A stretch of 64,000 nt of DNA from Lactobacillus acidophilus (GCF_034298135.1 NZ_CP139575.1:1860001-1924000), one strand, 5' to 3'. Counted from the stretch's first letter, positions 24,490 to 32,858 are shown. Made by a program: numbers and translations. Notes: generated from the sequence alone by a model not told the origin.

Positions 24490-25881
24490 ATGAATGAGAA
24501 AACAGGAGATAAGTTAGGCTTTTGGTCTATTGTATTGCTGGCTATCAACGCTATCATTGGTTCCGGAATCTTCTTAACACCAGGTAGTGTTGTTCAACAA
24601 GCTGGTTCTAAAGCTTTGATTGTTTATTTTATTGCTGCAATTTTTGCTGCTATTTTAGCAATTTCATTTGCTGCTGCATCAAAATATGTGACTAAGTCAG
24701 GTGCCGCATACGCTTACTCTAAAGCTGCCTTTGGCAAAAAAGTTGGTTTTTATATGGGTGTGTTGCGTTACTTTTCAGCCAGTGTTGCATGGGGTGTTAT
24801 GGCTGTCGGAGTTATTAAGTCAACAATTTCTATTTTTGGTGGCGATCCAAATAAAGCATTAAATGTAACAGTTGGTTTCTTAATCTTGATGGCAATCATT
24901 ACAATTATTAACTTATTTGGTCAACGCGTATTAAAGTGGGTTATGAACTTAGCCACTATTGGTAAGCTTGCAGCCTTAGTTTTAATTATTATTGCCGGGG
25001 TAATATTGTTAATTACCACAGGTGCTTCAAGCAATTTGGCCGAAGTTGATCAAATCACGCAAAACGGTCAAAAAATTGTACCCACTTTAACTACCACTAC
25101 TTTTGTAATGGCTATTGTTTCAGCCTTTTATGCATTTACTGGTTTCGAATCAGTCGCTTCGGGTTCAGATGATATGAAGAATCCAGAAAAGAACTTGCCA
25201 CGCGCAATTCCTTTAGCTATTTTGATTATTGCAGTAGTTTATATCGGTGTTGTTGCAGTTGCAATGGTGCTTAATCCTAAAGCCCTTATGACGACTAAAC
25301 AAGTTGTCGCAATTGCTGCTATTTTTAATAATGAAATCTTGCGTGACATTATCTTGGTGGGTGCACTTGTATCCATGTTCGGTATTAACGTAGCTTCTAG
25401 CTTTAACGCACCACGTATTTTGGAAGCAATGGCTCGTGAAGGTCAAATGTCAAAGGCTCTTACTAAGAGAACTAAGAATAACTTTCCAATTAGAACTTTC
25501 TTTATTTCTGTTGGATTGGCAATCTTAATTCCAATGGCTTTTGAATATAATATGGTTAACTTGATTACTTTGAGTGCGATGGTTAGATTCTTGGGCTTTA
25601 TCGTTGTACCGATTGCGGTTATTCAATTCTATCGTGGTAAGACCAAAGAAGAAGTTTTAAAGGCTGACAAGAATGCCTGGACTGACGTTGTTGTGCCAAT
25701 CTTATCGATTATTATTGTTGTTTTCTTGTTAATTGAATATAACTGGCAAGCACAATTCGGTATAACAAACGCAGCAGGTCAAGTGGTTGGCGTTAACTGG
25801 TATGCAATTGCTATGATGATCTTTGGTTTTGTCCTTTTGCCATTAATTATGGCTTGGATTTCAAGAAGAGAACGTAAATAA
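24490..25881 (+). CDS. Amino acid permease, APC superfamily
   Basis: This 463-residue transporter has 12 membrane segments. Its opening FWSIVLLAINAIIGSGIFLTPGSV contains the GSG motif of the first helix, and TGFESVASGSDDMKNPEKNLPRAI is the conserved helix 6-7 region. It is of a different subgroup from the two AAT permeases upstream. It is in an operon with the PuuD-like amidotransferase. A short GAGGA/TCCTC terminator follows at about 25903-25927. Confidence 0.87.
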   Translation: MNEKTGDKLGFWSIVLLAINAIIGSGIFLTPGSVVQQAGSKALIVYFIAAIFAAILAISFAAASKYVTKSGAAYAYSKAAFGKKVGFYMGVLRYFSASVAWGVMAVGVIKSTISIFGGDPNKALNVTVGFLILMAIITIINLFGQRVLKWVMNLATIGKLAALVLIIIAGVILLITTGASSNLAEVDQITQNGQKIVPTLTTTTFVMAIVSAFYAFTGFESVASGSDDMKNPEKNLPRAIPLAILIIAVVYIGVVAVAMVLNPKALMTTKQVVAIAAIFNNEILRDIILVGALVSMFGINVASSFNAPRILEAMAREGQMSKALTKRTKNNFPIRTFFISVGLAILIPMAFEYNMVNLITLSAMVRFLGFIVVPIAVIQFYRGKTKEEVLKADKNAWTDVVVPILSIIIVVFLLIEYNWQAQFGITNAAGQVVGVNWYAIAMMIFGFVLLPLIMAWISRRERK

Positions 25882-25902
25882 AAAGTGAAAAAATAGTTGT
25901 AT

Positions 25903-25928
25903 TGAAGAGGATGTAGTCCTCTTTTTTG
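25903..25928 (+). terminator. Terminator
   Basis: A short hairpin AAGAGGA/TCCTCTT with a T tail closes the amidotransferase-permease operon and isolates it from the redox operon. Confidence 0.75.
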
Positions 25929-25965
25929 TTGCATAAAAAATTAAAAACTTTTTTGTGCAAAGTTG

Positions 25966-25994
25966 TTGACTTACAAAAAGTAAGATAATATACT
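25966..25994 (+). promoter_or_regulatory. Promoter of the thiol-redox operon
   Basis: TTGACT (25966-25971) and TATACT (25989-25994) are spaced by exactly 17 bases, a near-ideal promoter. The spacer itself contains an inverted repeat CTTAC-N5-GTAAG that could be an operator. Confidence 0.8.
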
Positions 25995-25995
25995 A

Positions 25996-26025
25996 AATCT
26001 ATTCAACGAACCTGTAGAATAGATT
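25996..26025. promoter_or_regulatory. Candidate operator: perfect 9-bp inverted repeat in the redox operon leader
   Basis: AATCTATTC (25996-26004), 12 bases, GAATAGATT (26017-26025). The arms are perfect and begin right after the -10 box, a good place for a repressor. The operon encodes an ArsR-type regulator, so autoregulation is the likely reading. ArsR-family operators are usually imperfect AT-rich palindromes. The repeat could also form a leader hairpin in the mRNA. Confidence 0.6.
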
Positions 26026-26036
26026 GAAGAGGAAAT

Positions 26037-26348
26037 ATGAAACTTTTAGAAAGTAATTTAAAAATAAATAATGCAGTTTTATATTTTAACAATGATGGAT
26101 GTTCTCTTTGTTATACCGAAAAGAAAGTTATCCATGATCTAGAGAAGAATATGAAGCAGCAAATACCAATTTATTCAATTGATGCACGTAATCAGAAAGA
26201 TTTAGTGAAAAAATACGAAATTTTATCCGTACCAAGTATCGTTTTTATTAAAAATGGTCAAAAGGTAGATCAGTTTAATAAATATTTAAATGGCAAACAA
26301 ATTGAAACAGTTTTTACTTATTATTTCGGGAGTTTAGACAATGACTAA
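26037..26348 (+). CDS. Thioredoxin-like protein
   Basis: This 103-residue protein has a thioredoxin fold. The redox motif is C22-S-L-C25 in NDGCSLCYTEK instead of the usual WCGPC, and the cis-proline is in VPSIVFI. The N-terminus has no signal peptide, so it is cytoplasmic. It is the first gene of an operon with thioredoxin reductase and a DsbA-family protein, so it is probably reduced by that TrxB. The AAGAGGAA ribosome binding site is close to the ATG. Its last 8 bases overlap the next small gene. Confidence 0.85.
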   Translation: MKLLESNLKINNAVLYFNNDGCSLCYTEKKVIHDLEKNMKQQIPIYSIDARNQKDLVKKYEILSVPSIVFIKNGQKVDQFNKYLNGKQIETVFTYYFGSLDND

Positions 26349-26484
26349 TAAGAAACAAGAAAAAGAAAACAAGTTACACATAATTAATGTTAACAATGAT
26401 GATAGTTTAAGTGCTGGTATTTGTGGACCTGATGGATGCGTTTTGGATTGGTCTAAGGCAGATAAAGGTGAAAAACATGAGTGA
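26341..26484 (+). CDS. 47-residue protein with CGPDGC motif, unknown function
   Basis: This small open frame has its ATG inside the end of the thioredoxin-like gene (8-base overlap), and its last 8 bases overlap the start of the ArsR-rhodanese gene. That double overlap strongly suggests real, coupled translation. The protein is charged and soluble: a Lys/Glu-rich start, then SAGICGPDGCVLDWSKAD. Cys28 and Cys33 are the only cysteines and flank Gly-Pro-Asp-Gly. With thioredoxin-type partners all round, the cysteine pair is probably redox-active, sulfur-carrying or metal-binding; that is inference. I do not recognise the family. Confidence 0.7.
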   Translation: MTNKKQEKENKLHIINVNNDDSLSAGICGPDGCVLDWSKADKGEKHE

Positions 26485-27130
26485 AGTAAATGAATTTCGT
26501 AATGAAGCGTATGATCAGGTAGTTAAAATTGGAAAAACGTTGGGAAATGTATCACGTTTAAAAATTTTAGATAATCTAGTTCAAAGTAAAAAATCTGTAG
26601 AAGAATTAGCTAGAGCAGTTGGCTTGAGTATAGGAACTACTTCTAAAAATTTACAACTTTTGAAAAAAGTTAACCTGGTTAAAGAAGAAAAAGAAAAGAA
26701 CTTTGTTTTTTATGCAATTGCTGACCAAAAAGTTAAGCAGCTATTGACGCTTTTAATTGATATCAGTGAAGAAAATATTCCTGAGTTAAAACAGCTTCAA
26801 AAAGATTTAAAAAAGCATAATTCAAATTTGATTAGTCTATCGATACCAGAATTGAGAAATAAGATAAAAAAAGAAGATATCTATATTATCGACTTACGTT
26901 CGAAAGATGAATTTGATACGGGGCATCTTCCTGGAGCTCATAATATTCCATTCAATAAAATTGATGATGAAATGAATAAATTGCCTCGAGATCGAGAGAT
27001 GGTTATCTATTGTCGTGGAAGACTTTGCCCATATTCGGATATTGTTGGGAATAAGCTAAAGATGGCCGGATATAACGTACAGACTTTTAACAATACAGTT
27101 TGGGAATGGCAACAAGCTGTTGAAGGTTAA
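26477..27130 (+). CDS. ArsR-family regulator fused to a rhodanese domain
   Basis: This protein has 217 residues. Residues about 12-100 form an ArsR/SmtB winged helix (IGKTLGNVSRLKILDNLVQ, then SIGTTSKNLQLLKKVNLV). Residues about 115-215 form a rhodanese domain (IIDLRSKDEFDTGHLPGAHNIPF) with the active-site loop C179-R-G-R-L-C184. There is no cysteine in the DNA-binding part, so no ArsR-type metal site. Sensing may go through the rhodanese cysteines, for example by persulfide or disulfide formation. ATG 26477 with AAAGGTG upstream is the natural start; the longer frame from 26411 only runs through the preceding small gene. It probably controls its own operon. Confidence 0.87.
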   Translation: MSEVNEFRNEAYDQVVKIGKTLGNVSRLKILDNLVQSKKSVEELARAVGLSIGTTSKNLQLLKKVNLVKEEKEKNFVFYAIADQKVKQLLTLLIDISEENIPELKQLQKDLKKHNSNLISLSIPELRNKIKKEDIYIIDLRSKDEFDTGHLPGAHNIPFNKIDDEMNKLPRDREMVIYCRGRLCPYSDIVGNKLKMAGYNVQTFNNTVWEWQQAVEG

Positions 27131-27152
27131 TGAAAATATAAGGGGAATAGAT

Positions 27153-28085
27153 ATGAAAAAATATGATGTAGCAATTATTGGAGCTGGGCCTGGTGGTATG
27201 GCGGCTGCGTTATATGCAGCAAGAGCTAATTTAACGGTAGCAATGATTGATCGAGGCGTTTATGGCGGACAAATGAACAACACTGCTGAGGTAGAAAATT
27301 ATCCAGGTTTTCCATCGATTTTAGGACCTGAGCTTGGAGAAAAGATGTATCAAAACACTGTTAAGCAAGGTGTTAACTTTGTTTATGGGGATGTTCAAGG
27401 GATAGAAGTTAAAGACGACAAAAGAATCGTTAAATTAGGCAGTGAAGACAGTGACATTGAAACGAAAGCTGTAATTATTGGTACAGGTTCGTCTAATCGA
27501 AAATTAGGAGTTCCCGGTGAAGATGAATATTCGGGCAAAGGTGTTTCCTACTGCGCAGTTTGTGATGGTGCTTTCTTTAAGAATGAAAATGTCGTAGTTG
27601 TAGGTGGTGGTGACTCAGCTGTTTCTGAGGGACTTTATTTAGCTAACGTTACTGATAATGTAAATGTCATTCATCGACGTGATCAATTACGTGCTGAACA
27701 AGTTTTACAAAAACGTGCTTTTAAAAATCCAAAGATGGACTTTACTTGGGATAGTGAAGTAAAAGAAATCATTGGTGACGAAAATAAAATGACTGGTGTA
27801 AAGGTTCATAACAAGAAAACTGGAAAAGACGAGACTATAGATGCAAACGGAGCTTTTATTTACATTGGGAATATTCCAAATAGTGAACCTTTTAGAGACT
27901 TAAATATTACTGATAAAGATGGCTGGATTTTGACTAACGATCAAATGGAAACTGAAGTACCAGGAATCTTTGCAATCGGTGATGTTCGTAAAAAGAAATT
28001 ACGTCAAATTATTACTGCCGTTAATGATGGTGGTATTGCCGGTCAAAACGCTTATGAATACATTCAAAAACTTACTGAAAATTAG
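27153..28085 (+). CDS. trxB: Thioredoxin-disulfide reductase
   Basis: This 310-residue flavoprotein passes electrons from NADPH through FAD to thioredoxin-type proteins. It shows the FAD-binding GAGPGGMAAALYAARA, the redox pair Cys134-Ala-Val-Cys137 in SYCAVCDGAFF, the NADPH-binding GGGDSAVSEG and the C-terminal FAIGDVRKKKLRQI. ATG 27153 follows a strong AGGGGAA site; the extra codons before it are not supported. It lies 22 bases after the regulator and 22 bases before the DsbA-family gene. This is probably not the housekeeping copy, since it sits in a dedicated operon; that cannot be checked here. Confidence 0.93.
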   Translation: MKKYDVAIIGAGPGGMAAALYAARANLTVAMIDRGVYGGQMNNTAEVENYPGFPSILGPELGEKMYQNTVKQGVNFVYGDVQGIEVKDDKRIVKLGSEDSDIETKAVIIGTGSSNRKLGVPGEDEYSGKGVSYCAVCDGAFFKNENVVVVGGGDSAVSEGLYLANVTDNVNVIHRRDQLRAEQVLQKRAFKNPKMDFTWDSEVKEIIGDENKMTGVKVHNKKTGKDETIDANGAFIYIGNIPNSEPFRDLNITDKDGWILTNDQMETEVPGIFAIGDVRKKKLRQIITAVNDGGIAGQNAYEYIQKLTEN

Positions 28086-28107
28086 TTAAGTAAACAAGGA
28101 GATAATC

Positions 28108-28761
28108 ATGGAAATTAAATATTGGTCTGATATTGCTTGTCCATTTTGCTACATCGGTTCTACAAGAATGAAGAAAGCCATGAAAGAAGTGGGTATTTAT
28201 GATGATACTAAGCTTGAATTAAAAGCTTTTCAATTAAATCCAATGGAAGCCAAAACTGCTAAAAGTGGCGAATATATAAATCACTTTACGGGTGGAAAAA
28301 AAGAGTTAGAAAATCGTGCTAGACAACAAATGGCATATATAACTGAAATGGCAAAGGGAGAAGGTTTAGAATTTCACTTAGATAAGGTTGTACCAACTAA
28401 TACTATGGATGCACATAGATTGATTAAGTTGGTAGAAGCAAAGTACGATCGTGATTTAACTGAAAAGTTAATTGCTCGTCTTTACAAAGTTTACTTTACT
28501 GATGGAGAATCAATTGCTGATTTAGATGTCTTAACTAAGGCTGCAGTTGAAGTTGGAATGAAAGAGGATGAAGTTAAAAAGCTTTTAAATTCAAGTAAGT
28601 ACCAAAGAGAAGTCGTTACTGATGAGTATGAAGCTGAACAATCTGGTATTCATGCTGCTCCCTTCTTTGTTATTAATAATAAATATGGTATTAGCGGAGC
28701 CCAACCATACGAAGTTTTTGTTAATGCATTAAGGAAAGTAAAAGAAGAGGAAGAAAAGTGA
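28108..28761 (+). CDS. DsbA-family oxidoreductase (FrnE-like)
   Basis: This 217-residue protein is of the DsbA/2-hydroxychromene-2-carboxylate isomerase-like group. It has the redox motif C11-P-F-C14 in YWSDIACPFCYIGS, a helical insert, and the cis-Pro region SGIHAAPFFVINNKYGISGAQP. No signal peptide is present, so it acts in the cytoplasm, unlike classical DsbA. AAGGAGAT precedes the ATG. Placed after trxB in the redox operon, it may handle disulfides or react with electrophiles under oxidative stress. Confidence 0.87.
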   Translation: MEIKYWSDIACPFCYIGSTRMKKAMKEVGIYDDTKLELKAFQLNPMEAKTAKSGEYINHFTGGKKELENRARQQMAYITEMAKGEGLEFHLDKVVPTNTMDAHRLIKLVEAKYDRDLTEKLIARLYKVYFTDGESIADLDVLTKAAVEVGMKEDEVKKLLNSSKYQREVVTDEYEAEQSGIHAAPFFVINNKYGISGAQPYEVFVNALRKVKEEEEK

Positions 28762-28817
28762 GAGTACTGTTACTCAGTATTGTTGTGCTACTTATAATAA
28801 TATTATTTTTTAAATAA
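28758..28817 (+). CDS. Possible 19-residue membrane peptide
   Basis: A GTG overlaps the stop of the DsbA-family gene (GTGA) and opens a 19-codon frame reading MRVLLLSIVVLLIIILFFK, a single hydrophobic helix ending in Lys. GAGGAAG lies at ribosome-binding distance. The end-to-start overlap matches the style of the rest of the operon. A frame this short can arise by chance, so this is tentative. Confidence 0.35.
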   Translation: MRVLLLSIVVLLIIILFFK

Positions 28818-28877
28818 ATTAATCATAAATAGCATGATGATATAGTAATAATATTAGTTCTTATCTAAATGAAAAGT

Positions 28878-28912
28878 AAAAATGCATCAGCTTACGCTGA
28901 TGCATTTTTTGT
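28878..28912. terminator. Bidirectional terminator
   Basis: A perfect hairpin AAATGCATCAGC/GCTGATGCATTT flanked by A and T runs lies between the convergent redox operon and asnA. Confidence 0.93.
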
Positions 28913-28919
28913 ACCATTA

Positions 28920-29930
28920 TTAAAGTAAATGAATGTGGTCAGATTCGCACTTTTCAATCATTTCTTCTGGCCAAATACTTGCTTGTACCTCACCGATATG
29001 AGCCTTACCGAGTAAAAGCATGCAGAGACGTGATTGACCGATACCACCCCCGATGGTGTAAGGTAATTTACCTTCTAAAAGCATCTTGTGGAATGGTAAT
29101 TTTTCACGATCTTCACAATGAGCTTTCTTAAGTTGTTCACGTAAACTTTCTTCACTAACACGAATACCCATTGATGAGACTTCAATTTTACTTTGAAGTG
29201 GTTCATACCAGAAAATTAAATCACCGTTTAATTGCCAGTCATCGTAGTCAGGTGCACGACCATCATGTGGCTTGCCACTACGCTTTAATTTATCACCAAT
29301 TTTCATAATGAAGACGGCTTTTTCTTCTTTAGCAATTTTATTTTCACGTTCTTCTGGTGAAAGCTCAGGCCAACGATCTTCTAATTCTTGGGTAGTAATA
29401 AATGATACGTGATCACCTAAACGGTAAGTAGAACCAGGATAACGAGCTGTAACTAATTTTTCTGTAGCTTTGATAGCTTTGAAGATTTTCATTACAGTAA
29501 CTTCAAGTGTATCTGTATTCCGTTCTTCTTTAGCGATAATCTTTTCCCAGTCCCATTGATCAACGTAGATAGAGTGGAAGTTATCTAAATCTTCATCACG
29601 GCGAATAGCATTCATGTTGGTGTATAAACCTTCGTGCATGCCGAAACCATATCTTTTAAGTGCTAATCTTTTCCATTTGGCAAGAGAATGCACAACTTCA
29701 ATTTCTGAATCAGGAATAGCCTTCATATCAAAGCCAACAGGACGTTCAACACCGTTTAAGTTGTCGTTCAATCCACTAGCTTTTTCAACAAACATTGGAG
29801 CAGACATTCTTTGTACTCCAAGAATAGAAGCGAGCTTATCTTGGAAAGTTTCACGAATATAAACAATAGCTGCTTCAGTATCACGAACAGTTAATGTTGG
29901 ATGGTAATCTTTAGGTAAAATAAGTTTCAT
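28920..29930 (-). CDS. asnA: Aspartate--ammonia ligase (asparagine synthetase A)
   Basis: This 336-residue enzyme makes asparagine from aspartate, ammonia and ATP in the cytoplasm. It resembles class II aminoacyl-tRNA synthetases in fold. Seen are [26 protein letters not shown], the central [13 protein letters not shown], and the C-terminal ATP-site segment [28 protein letters not shown]. The length matches AsnA. An asparagine T-box lies in its leader, so it is expressed when uncharged tRNA-Asn builds up. Confidence 0.96.
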   Translation of the reverse strand: MKLILPKDYHPTLTVRDTEAAIVYIRETFQDKLASILGVQRMSAPMFVEKASGLNDNLNGVERPVGFDMKAIPDSEIEVVHSLAKWKRLALKRYGFGMHEGLYTNMNAIRRDEDLDNFHSIYVDQWDWEKIIAKEERNTDTLEVTVMKIFKAIKATEKLVTARYPGSTYRLGDHVSFITTQELEDRWPELSPEERENKIAKEEKAVFIMKIGDKLKRSGKPHDGRAPDYDDWQLNGDLIFWYEPLQSKIEVSSMGIRVSEESLREQLKKAHCEDREKLPFHKMLLEGKLPYTIGGGIGQSRLCMLLLGKAHIGEVQASIWPEEMIEKCESDHIHLL

Positions 29931-29969
29931 AAGTAATCCTCTTTCTAAATGAATATTCGTGAGAGTAAA

Positions 29970-30240
29970 GAAAAAGCCCTTCGCTCCCTAAATAAAAATA
30001 GGGACGAAAGGCTTTTTTCCGCGGTACCACCCAACTTGTCTAATAATAGACCTCTTATGGAGCACCATCATGCTCCACCGGTGTGGTAACGTACCGGAGA
30101 CGTCTCAACCTACTTTAAGAATTATTATTTCGGTGAGCTGCTAAAAGTGTTTTTCAATAATCCAGGGTCTATTAGTTTCACACTAGCACTAATTCACTGA
30201 AAAGAATTAGATTATTTACTCGTCTTTTTCATAGCTTTTT
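29970..30240 (-). promoter_or_regulatory. T-box riboswitch (asparagine) controlling asnA
   Basis: On the minus strand the 14-nt T-box core GGGTGGTACCGCG lies at 30020-30032, followed by a strong terminator (GCCTTTCGTCCCTA/TAGGGAGCGAAGGGC with T tail, about 29971-30018). Upstream, the stem I strand GAGTAAATAATC pairs with GATTATT. The following specifier loop GAAAAACAC offers AAC (30149-30151), an Asn codon, consistent with the gene controlled. tRNA-Asn without amino acid would stabilise the antiterminator. Confidence 0.93.
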
Positions 30241-30363
30241 AATTTGTTTATATGTATTTAACATTATTTTGAACAAAAAAGCAAGAAAAAAATGTGATAT
30301 GATATTTAGGAAAGCGGTTTATTTATAGTAATATAAAAATTTTTATTATTTTAGAGGATAAGA

Positions 30364-31422
30364 ATGTTAGGATTTTCTGTTTATCTTGGACACGATTTAA
30401 CGTCTGAAGATTACAATTACTTATTAACAATGCGAAACAGTGGATTTGCATATGTTTTTACACAACTTGTAGTTGCTGATACAGCTAAGGAAATTATTTT
30501 AAAACGACTTAATAATTTAACTAATTGGTGTCAAAAATTAGATTTAAAGATAATTGCTGATGTATCAGAGAAAGTTTTACAAAATTTAGATATTAACATT
30601 AATAGTGTTGAGCAGATTAAAAATTTAAATTTAACAGGAATTCGTGTGGATGATGGCTTTTCAATGGAAATGATTGCTAAGTTATCAAAAGAAATGCCAA
30701 TAGTGTTAAATGCTAGCACGATTACCCAGGAAGACATTGATAATTTAAAGTATAGTAATGCCAATTTTGAAAAGTTGATGGCAGGTCATAATTTTTATCC
30801 GCGTCCTGAAACAGGTCTTGAAGCACATTGGATGCAAGAAAGAAATGAATGGCTGCACAAGTATGACTTAAAAACTGCGGCATTTATTGCGGGAAATGGC
30901 AAATTGCGTGGACCATTGTTTGCTGGGTTGCCAACGTTGGAAAAGCAAAGATACGAAAATCCATTAGCTGCAATTTTGGAATTGAGAAAATATGGCTGTG
31001 ATAATGTTTTTGTAGGAGATCCTCAAATTACCAGGGATGCGATTGAATCAATTACCAATTATGAAAAAGAAAAAGCGATCACACTTCATATTGATACCGA
31101 TGTGTCAGAATTATTAGAAAATAAATGGCATAATAGGCCTGATGTGGCTAGGGATGTCGTAAGATTGAAGGAAAGCAGAGAAAAACGCTTTTTGCCAACT
31201 TTTCCACAAGATAATGTCTATGCACGTCCTAAGGGGAGCGTGACAATGGATAATAATTTATATCAACGTTATGAAGGTGAAATTCAGATTACTAAGCGCG
31301 ATTTACCACGCAATGAAAAAATTAATGTCTTAGCACAAGTGAAGGATTATGATTTGCCGTTGTTAGATTACATTGGCTCAAATACACAAGTAATCTTTAG
31401 AAAAGTAAATAAAGAAGAATAA
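30364..31422 (+). CDS. mupG: 6-phospho-N-acetylmuramidase MupG (DUF871)
   Basis: This is a 352-residue cytoplasmic protein. The N-terminal TIM barrel begins MLGFSVYLGHDLTSEDYNYL and carries GIRVDDGF and the signature LMAGHNFYPRPETGL. The C-terminal cyclophilin-like domain ends DYDLPLLDYIGSNTQVIFRK. MupG cleaves MurNAc-6P-GlcNAc formed when wall muropeptide sugars enter by a PTS, feeding GlcNAc and MurNAc-6P to metabolism. No murQ or PTS gene lies alongside, so this gene is isolated from the usual cluster. A terminator follows. Confidence 0.88.
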   Translation: MLGFSVYLGHDLTSEDYNYLLTMRNSGFAYVFTQLVVADTAKEIILKRLNNLTNWCQKLDLKIIADVSEKVLQNLDININSVEQIKNLNLTGIRVDDGFSMEMIAKLSKEMPIVLNASTITQEDIDNLKYSNANFEKLMAGHNFYPRPETGLEAHWMQERNEWLHKYDLKTAAFIAGNGKLRGPLFAGLPTLEKQRYENPLAAILELRKYGCDNVFVGDPQITRDAIESITNYEKEKAITLHIDTDVSELLENKWHNRPDVARDVVRLKESREKRFLPTFPQDNVYARPKGSVTMDNNLYQRYEGEIQITKRDLPRNEKINVLAQVKDYDLPLLDYIGSNTQVIFRKVNKEE

Positions 31423-31425
31423 TAA

Positions 31426-31459
31426 AAGATGGTATTTCCAAGGAAATACCATCTTTTTT
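31426..31459 (+). terminator. mupG terminator
   Basis: A perfect hairpin AAGATGGTATTTCC/GGAAATACCATCTT with a two-base loop and T tail. Confidence 0.93.
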
Positions 31460-31509
31460 GTTAAAACAAAAAGCGATGAATTATTCATTCATCGCTCCTA
31501 TAAAATTTA

Positions 31510-31583
31510 TCGGGAAAACAGGATTCGAACCTGCGACCCCCTGGTCCCAAACCAGGTGCTCTACCAAACTGAGCCATTTCCCG
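31510..31583 (-). tRNA. tRNA-Pro (anticodon TGG)
   Basis: A complete cloverleaf on the minus strand. The acceptor CGGGAAA pairs with TTTCCCG, the anticodon arm is CCTGG-TTTGGGA-CCAGG with anticodon TGG, and the T-arm carries GGTTCGAATCC. The 3' CCA is not encoded. Confidence 0.96.
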
Positions 31584-31592
31584 TTTTAAAGA

Positions 31593-31666
31593 TGCGCCCT
31601 GAAGGATTTGAACCTTCAACCTTCTGATTCGTAGTCAGACACTCTATCCAGTTGCGCTAAGGGCGC
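31593..31666 (-). tRNA. tRNA-Arg (anticodon ACG)
   Basis: A complete cloverleaf on the minus strand. The acceptor GCGCCCT pairs with AGGGCGC, the anticodon arm is TCTGA-CTACGAA-TCAGA giving anticodon ACG, and the T-arm carries GGTTCAAATCC. It lies 9 bases upstream of tRNA-Pro in one transcript. CCA is not encoded. Confidence 0.96.
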
Positions 31667-31686
31667 GTCTATCAATCAACTCAATT

Positions 31687-31715
31687 AGTATAACATAAAT
31701 ATAGAGGTTGTCCAA
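31687..31715 (-). promoter_or_regulatory. Promoter of the tRNA-Arg/tRNA-Pro operon
   Basis: On the minus strand TTGGAC and TATACT are 17 bases apart, ending about 20 bases before the tRNA-Arg gene. Confidence 0.75.
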
Positions 31716-31737
31716 TTGTTTTTGAAAAAATGGATAA

Positions 31738-31774
31738 AAAAAGCCCAGTTACTGACTACCCTACAGTAACTAGA
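31738..31774 (-). terminator. Probable guaC terminator
   Basis: On the minus strand AGTTACTG and CAGTAACT form an 8-bp stem, followed by GGGC and T7. It lies between guaC and the tRNA promoter. Confidence 0.7.
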
Positions 31775-31865
31775 CCTATACCATTCTATCGAAAAAAGAA
31801 GAATAAAACTATCTTATTGTTAAATAATTAATAGAAAAGTAAGATTAATGCAATATTTTGGTCAT

Positions 31866-32858
31866 TTACTTATCACCATCAAAAATATTGTCTTTAACTA
31901 TTACGTAGTCTACTAATTTAATTGAATTTAATTCACGTCCACCGGCATAAGAAATAGCAGATTGCAAATCTTCTTGCATTTCACGTAAAGTATCTTTAAT
32001 TGAGCCGCGATATGGGACAAGCATTTGTTTACCTTCAACGTTCTTGTAAGCACCTTTTTGTACTTCAGAAGCGGATCCCCAATATTGTTTAAAGGTTTTG
32101 CCATCAATCTTAATGACGTTACCAGGAGATTCTTCGTGCCCTGCAAGCATTGAGCCGATCATAACCATTGAAGCGCCAAAACGAACAGATTTAGCAATAT
32201 CACCGTTATGACGAATACCGCCATCTGCGATAAGGGGCTTTGAAGCAACTTTACTACACATACGAAGCGCTGCTAGTTGCCAGCCACCGGTACCAAAACC
32301 GGTCTTAAGCTTAGTAATACATGCCTTACCAGGACCTACACCAACTTTTGTAGCATCGGCACCAGCATTTTCTAATTCACGCACTGCTTCTGGTGTAGCA
32401 ATGTTACCGGCAGTAAGGAAAGAATTCGGTAATTTTTCCTTAATATACTTGATCATTTTGATTACATAAACAGAATGACCATGTGCAACGTCAATAGTAA
32501 TATATTCTGGCTTAAGATTTTGCTTGACCAGTTCATCAATAAAGTCATATTCACTGTCTTTAATACCAACTGAAATAGAAGCAAATAATCCTTTTTCATG
32601 CATCATCTTAATAAACGGAATACGCTTTTCTGGTTCAAAACGGTGCATGACGTAATAATAGTCATTTTCTGCTAACCATACGGCTAATTTGTCATCAATA
32701 ACGCTTTCCATATTAGCTGGGACAACTGGTATTTTAAATGTTCGGTTTCCGAACTTTACACTAGTATCCGCGTCACGTCGGCTTTTGATGATCCCTTTAT
32801 TAGGAATAAGTTGGATATCATCATAGTCAAAGGCTTCCATACTAAAATAATTACTCAA
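31866..32858 (-). CDS. guaC: GMP reductase
   Basis: This 330-residue enzyme of the IMPDH/GMPR family converts GMP to IMP using NADPH. It has a single TIM barrel without the CBS pair of IMP dehydrogenase. The catalytic loop is [11 protein letters not shown] with the conserved Cys, preceded by the IDVAHGHS segment, and followed by [20 protein letters not shown], the phosphate site. The form fits the GuaC2-type enzymes of Firmicutes. It is divergent from purA with shared Pur-box-like sites, linking purine interconversion in both directions. Confidence 0.94.
   Translation of the reverse strand: MSNYFSMEAFDYDDIQLIPNKGIIKSRRDADTSVKFGNRTFKIPVVPANMESVIDDKLAVWLAENDYYYVMHRFEPEKRIPFIKMMHEKGLFASISVGIKDSEYDFIDELVKQNLKPEYITIDVAHGHSVYVIKMIKYIKEKLPNSFLTAGNIATPEAVRELENAGADATKVGVGPGKACITKLKTGFGTGGWQLAALRMCSKVASKPLIADGGIRHNGDIAKSVRFGASMVMIGSMLAGHEESPGNVIKIDGKTFKQYWGSASEVQKGAYKNVEGKQMLVPYRGSIKDTLREMQEDLQSAISYAGGRELNSIKLVDYVIVKDNIFDGDK

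Noticed and set aside
26411..26476. N-terminal extension of the ArsR-rhodanese frame
   Set aside because: These codons overlap the 47-aa gene in another frame, have no ribosome site, and add sequence foreign to the ArsR fold.
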